Source of the DNA: Shewanella electrodiphila
GTDB taxonomy: Bacteria; Pseudomonadota; Gammaproteobacteria; Enterobacterales; Shewanellaceae
Reading direction: 5' to 3'
Length of the DNA: 64,000 nt
Assembly (NCBI RefSeq): GCF_023283985.1
Contig: NZ_JAKIKU010000004.1
Location: forward strand, 124,001 to 188,000
The notes beneath the pieces were generated by a model that saw only the letters and a program-made list of their open reading frames with translations, searched no databases and had not been told where the DNA came from. The translations under genes and the position numbers were made by a program. Shown here piece by piece: positions 37,365-47,159 of the stretch (its first letter is position 1; every line of letters begins with the position of its first letter).

Positions 37365-37703
37365 ATGCCTGAATCTTCAGCATTTGACTCTGAAATTTAG
37401 CCATATACTTTTACGATTAATTGTCCGTTTTCAGTACTTAACTCAGTACTTAACTCAATACTTATGAGTACAGTATCGACAGCTTAACAATGAAGTCCCG
37501 CCACGTTACCCTCCCCTTAAGCAACTCAGTTAACTATCCAATACTTTGTCAAAAACTGTATCAAAACTTGTGTAATCAGGCTGCAAAATTGTTACGTATC
37601 GCAAACTGACAAAGATACACACGTTAAAACTATGGTTGATATTGTTTCAGGGAAAACAATCATGTATAAAGCCTACAATATTAATAACTTGTAAATATGG
37701 ATT

Positions 37704-39158
37704 ATGACAGGTCGTACCCGACATTTTACCTTTTTCAACCTCATAGTTATCACTGGTCTCGTTATCTTATCTGGCTGTAAATCAACTCCAGAACCCGTTG
37801 AACCAGCTTATGTTGTCCCCGCTGCACTTGCTCACTTACCTCTTGATGCAGCTAGTCAGGGCCTAGATATTATTGATACCCAAATGGCGCTTGGCGATCG
37901 TAATTTATACCTCAACAATCATGGCCATATTAAGATGCTATCAACAGCACAATGTCCTATTGATATCTCAGCCCATCGTGGTGACTTTCGACAGCCGGAA
38001 AGTAGCTATAACGCCATTGCTGCAGCATTAAATGACAACTTCAATAGTGTTGAAATTGACGTCATGCTACTTAAAGATGGCACTTGGGTTAATCACCATG
38101 ACAGTCAAACTGGTCGTGCAACCGTGCACTACACTGGCGAGCGCTACAAGCTTGAACGTATGTCTCGCAAAGATTTTTCTGAACTGAAACTGCGTGATAA
38201 AGACACGAATGCTTTACTCAATGAGCGCCCAATTACGGCCACTGAAGCATTTAAGATATTTGCCGCTTATCGCCTGCCTTCGCAAAAACTCAATGTAGAA
38301 ATAAAGTCCGATGCCAATGGCCAAGAGCTTGTCGATTTAGACAATATGCTGCGTAAATATATTGGCCTCAGTGGTTATTATTATTCAGCGGCAGATCAAG
38401 ACACTTTATACAAACTTCGTGGGATCAACCCTTATGTGTACCTTGGTTTTTTACAAGGAGGCCACCCAACGAGTATAGAAAAGCTACGCAGTGATTTACG
38501 TAAAGGGGTTAAAAATGACGCCTATTACCTTGATAACCAAGATGACATCGAGCTAGCTGGACGCTACGGCACTAAGCGCTATCGTTCACGTTACAAAGAC
38601 TACACCAGCAGCGAAGCCCTGAGAAAGTTGCAAAATAAGCTCGGTAGCAATTCTGGTATTCATCTGGATATTCGCAGCTATATGCAGCATTTAGCAGTAA
38701 AAAGTCGAGCTCATAGCTTAGGAATGAAAGTCTATACTTATTCACTCAATGGCACCGACTATCATCAAACACAGCTGCTTAAACTCAACAAGAATAAGCT
38801 GCCTGACGGTGTAATTGTGGATGCGACGCCTTATAAAATTTGCCAACGTTTATTTACTGCCTCCGTGCCTGCAAAGCACTACCAACCGCTAAGTAACCTT
38901 GGTCGTTATATCGCATCATTGCCTCAAGATGCAGACTTTGATCGTTTTCAGGAAATGTTGGGCTATCAGACTGAAGGCTATTACCTTTCTCTCAACGACG
39001 GGCTTAAATCCATCACTGGCGCCAAAAAGGCACAGGTGAAAAATACCACGCCACCCCCCTTGCTTGAGCATGGTTTTCCGACCATTACTGACGAGAAAAT
39101 TGAGCATAAAACCGGTGAAACCATTTTACTCACTTTGCCTGATAGCAAAGCAAAATAG
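37704..39158 (+). CDS. Glycerophosphodiester phosphodiesterase family lipoprotein
   Basis: A 484-residue lipoprotein: signal peptide with lipobox ILSGC (Cys near 25). The GDPD TIM barrel follows with catalytic AHRGDF (His91, Arg92), SVEIDVML (Glu117, Asp119), VNHHD (131-132) and NVEIKSD near 200. GDPDs hydrolyse glycerophosphodiesters to glycerol-3-phosphate; an envelope-anchored form may act on phospholipid debris or a related diester. Compared with GlpQ it has a ~60-residue N-terminal spacer and a ~90-residue tail. It is the first of three genes inserted between ssrS and fau. Confidence 0.85.
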   Translation: MTGRTRHFTFFNLIVITGLVILSGCKSTPEPVEPAYVVPAALAHLPLDAASQGLDIIDTQMALGDRNLYLNNHGHIKMLSTAQCPIDISAHRGDFRQPESSYNAIAAALNDNFNSVEIDVMLLKDGTWVNHHDSQTGRATVHYTGERYKLERMSRKDFSELKLRDKDTNALLNERPITATEAFKIFAAYRLPSQKLNVEIKSDANGQELVDLDNMLRKYIGLSGYYYSAADQDTLYKLRGINPYVYLGFLQGGHPTSIEKLRSDLRKGVKNDAYYLDNQDDIELAGRYGTKRYRSRYKDYTSSEALRKLQNKLGSNSGIHLDIRSYMQHLAVKSRAHSLGMKVYTYSLNGTDYHQTQLLKLNKNKLPDGVIVDATPYKICQRLFTASVPAKHYQPLSNLGRYIASLPQDADFDRFQEMLGYQTEGYYLSLNDGLKSITGAKKAQVKNTTPPPLLEHGFPTITDEKIEHKTGETILLTLPDSKAK

Positions 39159-39200
39159 CGCACACAAAGACAATAATAAAAACAAAAAGTAAGCAACAAA

Positions 39201-41684
39201 ATGACTGATAAAAAACAAAGCCCATTTGCAACCAACTTGCTCAATAAAACGCCAACACAGCAGAAAATGCAAGTGGCAGAAAAGCAATTAGAAAAAGTAC
39301 AAAAAAAGCAGAAAAGCTCATCCGAAAAGGCCGCTGCCCAGCAAGCCCGTGAAAATGAAATCACCAAATTAGGCAAACCTTTTTGGTGGATGATGCTGAT
39401 GTTTATTTGCTCGGTATTGTATTTGTTCCCTGAGGCGGTATTTAATGCTGCGCTAACTGATGTGGCAGGCGGCAAAAACTCCAGCGAAGATGATTTACGC
39501 GCGGTTGAATTATTTGGCCGAACCATCAGTGGTATTGGTGTCACCTTGTTGTTGGCCGATATGCTATTAAAGGGCAAGCGAGTTGCACGTGTAGGCCGAG
39601 CCATTGGCTACTTCGCCTTGATTGCAGTCTTGGTATGGCCAACGGTGTTTTTTGGGCAAAAATGGCTGGTTGATCATTTTATTATTGATGCCTCGTCACC
39701 GTCTGAGCGTCAACAAGCTTATTTATCTCAAGTATTACGCAGTGCGTTGATTGAAAAATCAATCCAGTTTGAAGGCATTGATTACGACCCTGACTCTGAC
39801 CATAACGCCACAGAAAAAACCTTCTTATCGGTGTTTGGTGGCTTAGTTTACGCTGACGATAAACTGGTCGATGATCTTAAACAAAAGAAGCGCATGATCA
39901 TGGAAAAGTTTGTCCGCGATCGCGCGTTGTCTCGCTTTGACGAGCACTACGCAAACTATGATGAGTTTCGTCATTCACTGCGGGATAATTACAAAGAGTA
40001 TGCTCAAGGTTCTAACGAATACAACCAAGCACTGGCAAGCTCACCTGAACGCTCAAATGAGTATTGGCTAGATACTCAAAATCAAGTGAAACAAGGTTGG
40101 GGTAAGTATCAAAAAGGCGTTAGCGCTTATGAAGCTCGAGTTGAATCTAGAGCGCAAAAAATCGCACCTAAAATGTATGATTTTTTTGAGCGTCGCAATA
40201 AATGCGGCGACATGAAAAAAGGCAGCCGTAAAAACAGCTGTTATGAACGTTTACAAAAGGGCTACGACAAAGAAATCGCTAAATACAGCATCCCTTATAT
40301 TCCGCCTGATGATTGGTTAATCCGAGAAGAGATTTCGACGTCTGAAAATGTCGGTAACTCTATTATCACCGGCATCATGACGTTTGGTTTATTTACCGCG
40401 ATGCAAGCCGCTGATGCTGCGACGGGTGGCGATGCAGGCTTTAAAGATCATCGTATGGTCTATACCAATGATGTTAACCACTATAAGAATGTGTTGATGG
40501 TGAAAATGGAACCTGACTTTGTCAAAGAATCAGGTGGTTACCCATTAGGAATTTCGTCTATTCATGAATTTAGACATCATGAATTAACCAGCCTTAAAGT
40601 GAATAAAACCCTCAAACAAAAAGGTTTGTCTTTACCCACCACTTGGGTGATGGCTGATCGCACCAGTTTTGATAATGCCGTTGCCAAAAAAGTTCGCCAA
40701 GAAGCGGATAAACGCTGGCGCTCAAGCATGAAAAATAAAGGCTTAGATATGCCGCCTAATTTGAGTTGGTCACAATTCCAAAAGCAAGGCGACATTCAAA
40801 AACGTATCGAACGGAAAATGAAAGAGCTTTATGTTAGCCCAACCCTCGCAGATTGGAATAACCGCGAATTTAAGCAGCGTATTATTGAGCCTAATATTCA
40901 ACGTAAAACCACAGAGTACCTTAATGTACTTGAGGCCCAGCAAGCTGAATTTGCTGATGGCGGCGCATTTGAATCAACGGGTAAATCTGCACTGCGCGCA
41001 ACCATAGTGCCACCTATATCCATGTCGATTAGCTTAGCATTAGTGTTATTAACGGTACTAAAACTGCCGATGAAAGCCGTTGAGTTGGTCCAAGCTAAGC
41101 AAGCCAATAAAACCAATGCTGAGCCCGCCGATGATAAACAAAAAGCTAAAGCTGGTTACATTAAAGGCGGAATTTCTGCGGTGTTATTGTTGTCGATTTT
41201 TATCGTACCAATCACCGTGAGTAGTAACCAATACACCATGAAAGATTCCGCTATGCATTACTTTTTTGAGCAAATGGAAAACAATGACTCTGCCAGTATT
41301 TCATTCGCACTTAAATGGTTATTGGTGACTCAGCCTATGGTGCAACCTATTGGTGCTCGGATCGATGAACACCTAATGATTACTCGGGGATTTGATGCGA
41401 TTAGCGAGCCGATTAACCGCTTTGATTTAGCCATCATGCCAGAGCATGAAACCAGCTCTCAGCCAAGCTCAGCATCTGTAGCTAAAGCCTTATTGCCACT
41501 CACTATTACTACTAATATTAGTGGTGCGAATATCGCCGTAATGAACATAAAACCGAAATATGCGGCAGGTATGATGCTGCCGCCTGGAGGCTATGACATT
41601 AAAGTGTCAGCTAATGGCCATCAAGCTGTTAGAAAATGGGTATACCTCAAGGCCGATGAAACAGATTTCACCATAAAGTTATAA
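39201..41684 (+). CDS. Large membrane protein with C-terminal PEGA-like domain
   Basis: An 827-residue protein of unknown function. A Lys/Gln-rich cytoplasmic N terminus (about 60 residues) is followed by three membrane helices (about 61-155) and a long charged helical domain (about 165-620). Two more membrane helices follow (about 650-672 and 710-730). The C-terminal ~60 residues end in ANIAVMNIKPKYAAGMMLPPGGYDIKVSANG, a PEGA-like surface domain usually found outside the membrane. The gene begins 42 bases after the GDPD gene and ends 54 bases before the next gene's GTG start, so one transcript is likely. The PEGA assignment is by pattern only. Confidence 0.65.
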   Translation: MTDKKQSPFATNLLNKTPTQQKMQVAEKQLEKVQKKQKSSSEKAAAQQARENEITKLGKPFWWMMLMFICSVLYLFPEAVFNAALTDVAGGKNSSEDDLRAVELFGRTISGIGVTLLLADMLLKGKRVARVGRAIGYFALIAVLVWPTVFFGQKWLVDHFIIDASSPSERQQAYLSQVLRSALIEKSIQFEGIDYDPDSDHNATEKTFLSVFGGLVYADDKLVDDLKQKKRMIMEKFVRDRALSRFDEHYANYDEFRHSLRDNYKEYAQGSNEYNQALASSPERSNEYWLDTQNQVKQGWGKYQKGVSAYEARVESRAQKIAPKMYDFFERRNKCGDMKKGSRKNSCYERLQKGYDKEIAKYSIPYIPPDDWLIREEISTSENVGNSIITGIMTFGLFTAMQAADAATGGDAGFKDHRMVYTNDVNHYKNVLMVKMEPDFVKESGGYPLGISSIHEFRHHELTSLKVNKTLKQKGLSLPTTWVMADRTSFDNAVAKKVRQEADKRWRSSMKNKGLDMPPNLSWSQFQKQGDIQKRIERKMKELYVSPTLADWNNREFKQRIIEPNIQRKTTEYLNVLEAQQAEFADGGAFESTGKSALRATIVPPISMSISLALVLLTVLKLPMKAVELVQAKQANKTNAEPADDKQKAKAGYIKGGISAVLLLSIFIVPITVSSNQYTMKDSAMHYFFEQMENNDSASISFALKWLLVTQPMVQPIGARIDEHLMITRGFDAISEPINRFDLAIMPEHETSSQPSSASVAKALLPLTITTNISGANIAVMNIKPKYAAGMMLPPGGYDIKVSANGHQAVRKWVYLKADETDFTIKL

Positions 41685-41738
41685 AACGAACGACCAGTTT
41701 AACGTCACATTCACGCATTGATTGATAGGAAGTATTAC

Positions 41739-43625
41739 GTGAGTAAATTAGAACAATTCCAAGAGTTTATCCGCAATAACGGTAAAGACTTAACGGGTGT
41801 AAATGTACCCGTTGTATTAAGCGACGAACAAACAAAACTACCAGAGCTCAATTTTACCTTTGGCTGGACCATTGAGATCGGTGTTACAGAACATGAACAC
41901 GGCGGCCATTGCCCTTCTGGGATAAAATCTGGCTCGGCATCAAATGCCTATAGTTGTGCTAATGATACTGCTAAACAATATGTTAGCGGTCAAAATAGCT
42001 TGTTCAACGATCGCTTCCTTAAAATCCTCGGCCCTGATATTTCTGAGAATTTTTTGATTAAAGATAGGGGCTTAAAATCAGCTCCTGAGACTTATGTAGG
42101 CAGTAAAGTCTGTTATACCTGTGACGGTACAGGTAAAGATACTTGTTCTAGTTGTCATGGTCGTGGCAGTACTTCTTGTTCAAGTTGCGGCGGCAAGGGC
42201 CGTAATCATGTCACTCGTTATGAAAACAATCGCACGGTTCATACTACGGAGTCATGTTCTGCTTGTTGGGGGAGTGGTAGTAATACTTGTGGCGGATGTG
42301 GCGGAAGTGGCAAGGTCACTTGTCGCACCTGTGATGGTGGTGGTTATCTCTACTTTAGTTACACCATTGACGGTAATGCAATACGCAGCACAAAGTGGGC
42401 TTATAACACCAATGATTACCATGAATGGACTACCGATTACGTTAAGAAAACCGGCCTAAAACTCGTTCACCAATTAACTGAAGTCACCGAAGTTAATGTA
42501 GAAGGTGTGTTAGATGGTTGCACCTTTATATATGCATTTACCGCTAACCTGCCTACTTTGCAATTTACTGCCAATATCGATCAAGTTGATACCACAATGT
42601 GCTTTGCTGGGAGCAATAATAACACCCACGATGCCGGTGGTGTTTACGATCCAGCGGTGTGGAGTGTGGCCAAGCAATTAGGTGGCGGTAGTCAATCAAC
42701 TGATAAATCGGTACTGGCAACGCCTGCGATTAAAGACATCATTGAAGCTAGCGAAACCAAAACAAAAATTGGATTACTGGAAGAGAACTGGGTATCAACC
42801 GATATTAAAGATGCGATCGTTTCTAACTATCAGACCTTAGTGACCCAGCTTAAAAAACAAAGTGTTAAAGGCATTGCACCTAAAATGTTTGGCGGCTTGA
42901 TCAGTTTCACTTTTCTATTCCTTACCTTAGGCATTTTATTCGCTGCCATGTACCCCACTTTTGCACAAGATTCTGCATACCGCATGAGTGTACTACAGCT
43001 TCCTGAATGGTATTTTGCATTACTAACAATGAAGTTTGCCTTATTTGGCCTGCCAGCTTTATGTAATTACTTATTCTTTTTTGGCTTTTTCTGGCTGAGC
43101 TTTCAATGCGTCAAAAAGTGGTATTGGAAGAACATTGGCCCTGGGAAGACATGGTTACTCGCGTTCAGTTTAACCATACTCGTCCCACATATTGGGTTCA
43201 GCTTGTTCTATAACGGGCTTGAAGTTATTAACCATCCATTAGAAGTAACCAATGCATTATTGGCAGCATCAATATTAGTGGGCTTTTACTTTATGATGTT
43301 TGGCGCTAAATTGCCTAACAGATGGTATACCAAGTTACTTGGGTTCATCGCCGGTATTGGTGCCTTCTGCGCCATGCATTACGGCCTGTATTTATTGAAT
43401 ACTCGAGTCGGTTTTATTGAAAATCATGGAAGGTATCCGTATGAATTATTGGAGTTTTTACATCCTGGCACTCGATTCATGGCCGAAAACCTAGTTGAAT
43501 GGGCCATGTTATCAATAATATTTGCCTACTTCCTTACACGTCGCCAATTCTGGCTAAAAGCGAAATGTTTAGTTGCTGAATACGACAGCCCAGTATTACT
43601 AAAATCAATGAACATGGAAAAATAA
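41739..43625 (+). CDS. Membrane protein with DnaJ-type cysteine-rich zinc finger
   Basis: The GTG start at 41739 is chosen because GATAGGA lies 8 bases upstream; an earlier TTG at 41718 lacks a site. Of 628 residues, about 120-205 contain the DnaJ-like module: CYTCDGTG, CSSCHGRG, CSSCGGKG, CSACWGSG, CGGCGGSG and CRTCDGGG, that is six CxxCxGxG repeats against four in DnaJ. There is no J domain. The C-terminal ~230 residues carry about six membrane helices. The finger may bind zinc and a client protein at the membrane. A strong terminator follows. Confidence 0.75.
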   Translation: MSKLEQFQEFIRNNGKDLTGVNVPVVLSDEQTKLPELNFTFGWTIEIGVTEHEHGGHCPSGIKSGSASNAYSCANDTAKQYVSGQNSLFNDRFLKILGPDISENFLIKDRGLKSAPETYVGSKVCYTCDGTGKDTCSSCHGRGSTSCSSCGGKGRNHVTRYENNRTVHTTESCSACWGSGSNTCGGCGGSGKVTCRTCDGGGYLYFSYTIDGNAIRSTKWAYNTNDYHEWTTDYVKKTGLKLVHQLTEVTEVNVEGVLDGCTFIYAFTANLPTLQFTANIDQVDTTMCFAGSNNNTHDAGGVYDPAVWSVAKQLGGGSQSTDKSVLATPAIKDIIEASETKTKIGLLEENWVSTDIKDAIVSNYQTLVTQLKKQSVKGIAPKMFGGLISFTFLFLTLGILFAAMYPTFAQDSAYRMSVLQLPEWYFALLTMKFALFGLPALCNYLFFFGFFWLSFQCVKKWYWKNIGPGKTWLLAFSLTILVPHIGFSLFYNGLEVINHPLEVTNALLAASILVGFYFMMFGAKLPNRWYTKLLGFIAGIGAFCAMHYGLYLLNTRVGFIENHGRYPYELLEFLHPGTRFMAENLVEWAMLSIIFAYFLTRRQFWLKAKCLVAEYDSPVLLKSMNMEK

Positions 43626-43653
43626 CCCATCATTGCTAAGTAATACACAATTG

Positions 43654-43690
43654 AAAACGCAGATTATGGGTAACCTAATCTGCGTTTTTT
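43654..43690 (+). terminator. Terminator of the GDPD/PEGA/zinc-finger operon
   Basis: A perfect 13-bp stem AAAACGCAGATTA / TAATCTGCGTTTT with a 9-base loop and a T-run. Confidence 0.92.
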
Positions 43691-43849
43691 ATCTTACAAC
43701 TGATTAATTCTCGTCATATAAGCAAATGCTGCTTAAACAGTTGATTATCTTCTTTGAAATTTTGCTTTATCGCGATAACCTGAAAACGGTTTCCTTATTA
43801 ATAACGCCTTTTTATCTTTCATTTGTAAGTGATGGAGTACTTCCTACCT

Positions 43850-44623
43850 ATGAGCATGACGCGTTTTATGACTAATTCAGATGAGCAGCCATTAACTCAA
43901 GCTGCAAATCAAACCTCAATTACCTATTTTTCCTCTAGCAGCACTGCAACTGATCCTGCGGTATCTCATCAAATAATGTTGGAAAATGACTCTTTTACCG
44001 ATCCTTCATTATCTGAGCCTATTTTTGATAGTAATGATATGAGTCGTGACAATATACGTCGCCATATCAGGCAACAACGTAATGGGATTTCAGCAGCGGA
44101 TCAAAATCAATTGGCTTTAATTGCCAGCCGTCACTTGTTAGCTGAGATCCAGCGGATTTCTGCTAAGCGGGTCGCACTGTATTTAGGTTTTGATGGCGAA
44201 TTAGCAACTGGCAAGTTAATTGAAGCGTTATGGAAACATGATGTTGAGGTGTATTTACCGCGCTTGCACCCTTTTGCTAAGGGTCATTTACTGTTTATGC
44301 GCTACACCCCGGATACCCAGATGATTAACAATCGCTATGATATTGCTGAGCCTAAGTTAGATATCCGCAATATGGTTACAGTAAACCAACTAGATATGAT
44401 TGTGACCCCATTAGTGGCGTTTGATGATCAAGGTAACCGTATGGGGATGGGCGGCGGCTTTTACGATCGCACGCTAGCACAAGTAACTGACAATAAACCT
44501 CTGGCTGTAGGTTATGCCCATGACTGCCAACAAGTGAGCTTTTTACCAATAGAGTATTGGGATGTGCCCTTACCGGTGATCATTACGCCAACGAGAAGAA
44601 TTTTCTCAGCACATTTGGGGTAA
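43850..44623 (+). CDS. fau: 5-formyltetrahydrofolate cyclo-ligase
   Basis: Also called ygfA. It converts 5-formyl-THF to 5,10-methenyl-THF using ATP. GMGGGFYDRTLA near the C terminus is the family's ATP/folate motif; DMIVTPLVAFDDQGNRMG precedes it. Family members have about 185-200 residues, which corresponds to the internal ATG at 44039 (MSRDNIRRHIRQQR). Starting at 43850 adds about 63 polar, low-complexity residues. I keep the longer start because GGAG lies about 12 bases upstream and 44039 has no visible site, but this is unsettled. In most relatives fau directly follows ssrS; here three genes lie between. Confidence 0.85.
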   Translation: MSMTRFMTNSDEQPLTQAANQTSITYFSSSSTATDPAVSHQIMLENDSFTDPSLSEPIFDSNDMSRDNIRRHIRQQRNGISAADQNQLALIASRHLLAEIQRISAKRVALYLGFDGELATGKLIEALWKHDVEVYLPRLHPFAKGHLLFMRYTPDTQMINNRYDIAEPKLDIRNMVTVNQLDMIVTPLVAFDDQGNRMGMGGGFYDRTLAQVTDNKPLAVGYAHDCQQVSFLPIEYWDVPLPVIITPTRRIFSAHLG

Positions 44624-44641
44624 TGCGCAGCTGGGTTAATC

Positions 44642-44715
44642 AAAAGTTAGCTTAATGAAAAGTTAGCTTAATCAAAAGCTAGCTTAATGAAAAGTTGGCT
44701 TAACTAAAAGTTGAG
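44642..44715. repeat. 16-bp tandem repeat downstream of fau
   Basis: Four units plus ten bases of AAAAGTTAGCTTAATG or near variants; an isolated further unit lies at 44760-44775. The array fills the gap between convergent fau and the LysR gene. Confidence 0.9.
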
Positions 44716-44775
44716 GGATACGCTCAAGATTTGGCATTGCCAATATTGACTGAGCGCAAAAGTTAGCTTAACCAA

Positions 44776-45657
44776 CTACAAACTCAACTTAGGTTGGATA
44801 AAGTCGATGAAGGCAGAGATCCGCTTGGCGACTGTGGAGGAACGATAGTACACAGCGTTAATCTGTTCCCTTGCTGTATTAGATAGCTTTTGTGTTTCTA
44901 GTATCGATATCAATCGCCCAGCTTCAATATCTTGTTTGACCATAAAACCTGATAAACACGCAATGCCATTACCTGCTAACGCTAACTGACGCACCGTCTC
45001 ACCGTTGCTGGATGAAAAACTCGGGTTAAGTGCTTCAAATCCTTTTAACGGCCATTGATTGAGTGCTTTTGAGCCTGTTAAACCTATGGTGTCGTGTGCG
45101 CTTAAATCGGCAGTTTGCATCGGTATGCCTCGAGTAGCGAGATATTCTGGTGCTGCCACTAAGTACAAGGCGCTTTTACCCAGTGCTCTAGCATGTAATG
45201 AAGAATCTGATAAATGACCGATGCGAATGGCTAAGTCGGTGCGTTTTTCAATTAAATCGACAATGCCTTCGTTGGAGCTTAGCTCTAATTGAATGTTAGG
45301 GTATGCCTGATTAAATGACTTTATGAGTGGCACCAGTTGATGGAATACAAATGGGCTAGCGGCATCCACGCGTAAGCGCCCTTGGGGCATTTCTTTTTGT
45401 GCCATAAGATCATCTTCAGCTTGTTGGATCTGCTGCAACCCTGTGCGAATTGAATCAATAAAACGTCGCCCCTCGTCAGTAACATTCACGCGTCTGGTGG
45501 TGCGATTAAGAATAGACACGCCCAACTGCTTTTCAATTTTACTCACCGCACGCGATACTCTTGCAACTTGAATATCCAGTGCTTCTGCTGCTGCAGAAAA
45601 CCCTCCGGTATCTACCACGGTCAGTAAGATGGTTAAATCATCGGATCTTGTCAGCAT
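44776..45657 (-). CDS. LysR-family transcriptional regulator
   Basis: A 293-residue LysR protein. The N-terminal winged helix-turn-helix (TVVDTGGFSAAAEALDIQVARVSRAVSKIEKQLG) is followed by the effector-binding domain with the usual LRVDAASPF linker. It is divergent from the MFS transporter gene across 165 bases, the standard arrangement in which the regulator controls itself and the transporter. The ligand is unknown. Confidence 0.93.
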   Translation of the reverse strand: MLTRSDDLTILLTVVDTGGFSAAAEALDIQVARVSRAVSKIEKQLGVSILNRTTRRVNVTDEGRRFIDSIRTGLQQIQQAEDDLMAQKEMPQGRLRVDAASPFVFHQLVPLIKSFNQAYPNIQLELSSNEGIVDLIEKRTDLAIRIGHLSDSSLHARALGKSALYLVAAPEYLATRGIPMQTADLSAHDTIGLTGSKALNQWPLKGFEALNPSFSSSNGETVRQLALAGNGIACLSGFMVKQDIEAGRLISILETQKLSNTAREQINAVYYRSSTVAKRISAFIDFIQPKLSL

Positions 45658-45694
45658 GTCTATATCCTTAATCTTTCAATGTCATTTCGCCCCT

Positions 45695-45713
45695 TCATTA
45701 TAACCATTAATGA
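45695..45713. promoter_or_regulatory. Candidate LysR operator between the divergent genes
   Basis: TCATTA-N7-TAATGA, an interrupted palindrome of 19 bp containing a T-N11-A pattern, centred about 110 bases from the MFS start and 45 from the LysR start. The assignment is by pattern only. Confidence 0.45.
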
Positions 45714-45822
45714 CAAAAGTAATTTGTAAAAAGCACTATTTTTAGCAAATAAGCTTGTCGGCATAATAGCGTCATTGAAACAAAACACGCACTGAAGTTA
45801 ATTACTTGAATGAGACAATATT

Positions 45823-47034
45823 ATGCCTTTAGCACTCCTTGCATTGACGCTTAGCGCCTTTGCTATCGGTACCACTGAATTTGTCATCGTCGGCTTAATT
45901 CCGACTATGGCTGCCGATTTAAATGTCACTCTGCCATCAGCAGGGTTACTTGTTAGTTTATATGCATTAGGGGTCGCCATTGGCGCTCCTGTGCTAACAG
46001 CCCTTACGGGTAAATGGAATCGCAAACATGTGTTACTTGCCGTAATGGCATTGTTTGTAGCCGGCAACTTCTTGGCGTGGCAATCGCCTGATTACACTAC
46101 CTTGATGCTGGCGCGAATACTGACTGGCTTAGCCCATGGTGTTTTCTTTTCGATTGGCTCAACCATTGCGACAGGTTTAGTGCCAAAAGAAAAAGCTGCC
46201 AGCGCTATTGCCATTATGTTTACCGGCCTCACTGTAGCCTTGGTGACAGGGGTGCCGTTAGGTACTTACATTGGCCAGGAATTCGGTTGGCAAGCCACCT
46301 TTTTAGTCGTCGCTGTACTGGGTTTAATCGCCCTAATTGGTAGCGCGATATTAGTGCCTAATAACTTAAAACAGCCACCAGCGGCTAAGTTATCGGCTCA
46401 AGTTAAAGTCTTAACTCAGCCACGCTTATTGCTGGTATACGCGATTACTGCTTTGGGTTATGGCGGCACATTCACCGCTTTTACTTTTCTAGCGCCAATT
46501 TTAGAGCAAGTTTCAGGTTTTAATCCTGATGCGATAGCACTGATTATGTTGGTTTATGGTGTTTCGGTAGCCGTCGGTAATATTTGGGGCGGTAAAATGG
46601 CAGATAAAATGGGTCCGATTAAAGCGCTAACCATCATATTCTCTGGTTTGGTAACGGTATTGATCATGTTTAACTTTGCCGCTGTTAACCCTGTGACTGC
46701 TGTAATCACTATCTTGATTTGGGGCGCATTTGCTTTCGGTAATGTCCCTGGTTTACAGGTATACGTAGTCAAGTTAGCTGAAAAATACACGCCAGATGCC
46801 GTTGATGTGGCTTCAGGTTTAAACATCGCCGCATTTAACGTCGGTATTGCATTAGGCGCTTGGGGCGGCGGATTAATTGTGGCTAACGCAGGCTTAATGC
46901 ACACCCCTTGGGTTGGCGCTGTGATTGTATTGATCGCACTGGGATTAACACGTTTAAGTGGCCGACTAGATAACAAGACGGCAGGTTTAAATACAAAAGC
47001 TCAATCTGACGCTCAAAGTCTATGCTCTGACTAA
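45823..47034 (+). CDS. MFS transporter, DHA1 family (YdhP/AraJ-like)
   Basis: A 403-residue protein with 12 predicted membrane helices. The N-terminal SAFAIGTTEFVIVGLIPTMA is the hallmark of the AraJ/YdhP/NepI branch of drug or metabolite exporters, and ARILTGLAHGVFFSIGS lies in helix 4. It probably exports a small molecule sensed by the adjacent LysR regulator. ATG 45823 follows TGAGACAATATT without a strong Shine-Dalgarno. Confidence 0.9.
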   Translation: MPLALLALTLSAFAIGTTEFVIVGLIPTMAADLNVTLPSAGLLVSLYALGVAIGAPVLTALTGKWNRKHVLLAVMALFVAGNFLAWQSPDYTTLMLARILTGLAHGVFFSIGSTIATGLVPKEKAASAIAIMFTGLTVALVTGVPLGTYIGQEFGWQATFLVVAVLGLIALIGSAILVPNNLKQPPAAKLSAQVKVLTQPRLLLVYAITALGYGGTFTAFTFLAPILEQVSGFNPDAIALIMLVYGVSVAVGNIWGGKMADKMGPIKALTIIFSGLVTVLIMFNFAAVNPVTAVITILIWGAFAFGNVPGLQVYVVKLAEKYTPDAVDVASGLNIAAFNVGIALGAWGGGLIVANAGLMHTPWVGAVIVLIALGLTRLSGRLDNKTAGLNTKAQSDAQSLCSD

Positions 47035-47074
47035 CTTTTGGTTGTCATGACATAATGTTTTAGTGACGACATAA

Positions 47075-47101
47075 ATAGGCTAAGCCTTGCGCTTAGCCTA
47101 T
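47075..47101. terminator. Terminator between MFS gene and folM
   Basis: An 11-bp perfect stem ATAGGCTAAGC / GCTTAGCCTAT with a 5-base loop, between convergent genes. Confidence 0.7.
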
Positions 47102-47159
47102 CTTCACTGAACATCGTGATATCATCACTAACCGACAACATAGCGCAGTATTTTAAAGG

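Noticed and set aside
38981-39604. 207-codon minus-strand frame across the GDPD and PEGA genes
   Set aside because: It is antisense to two well-supported genes, rich in Ser/Phe/Leu/Cys as expected for a shadow frame, with no ribosome site.
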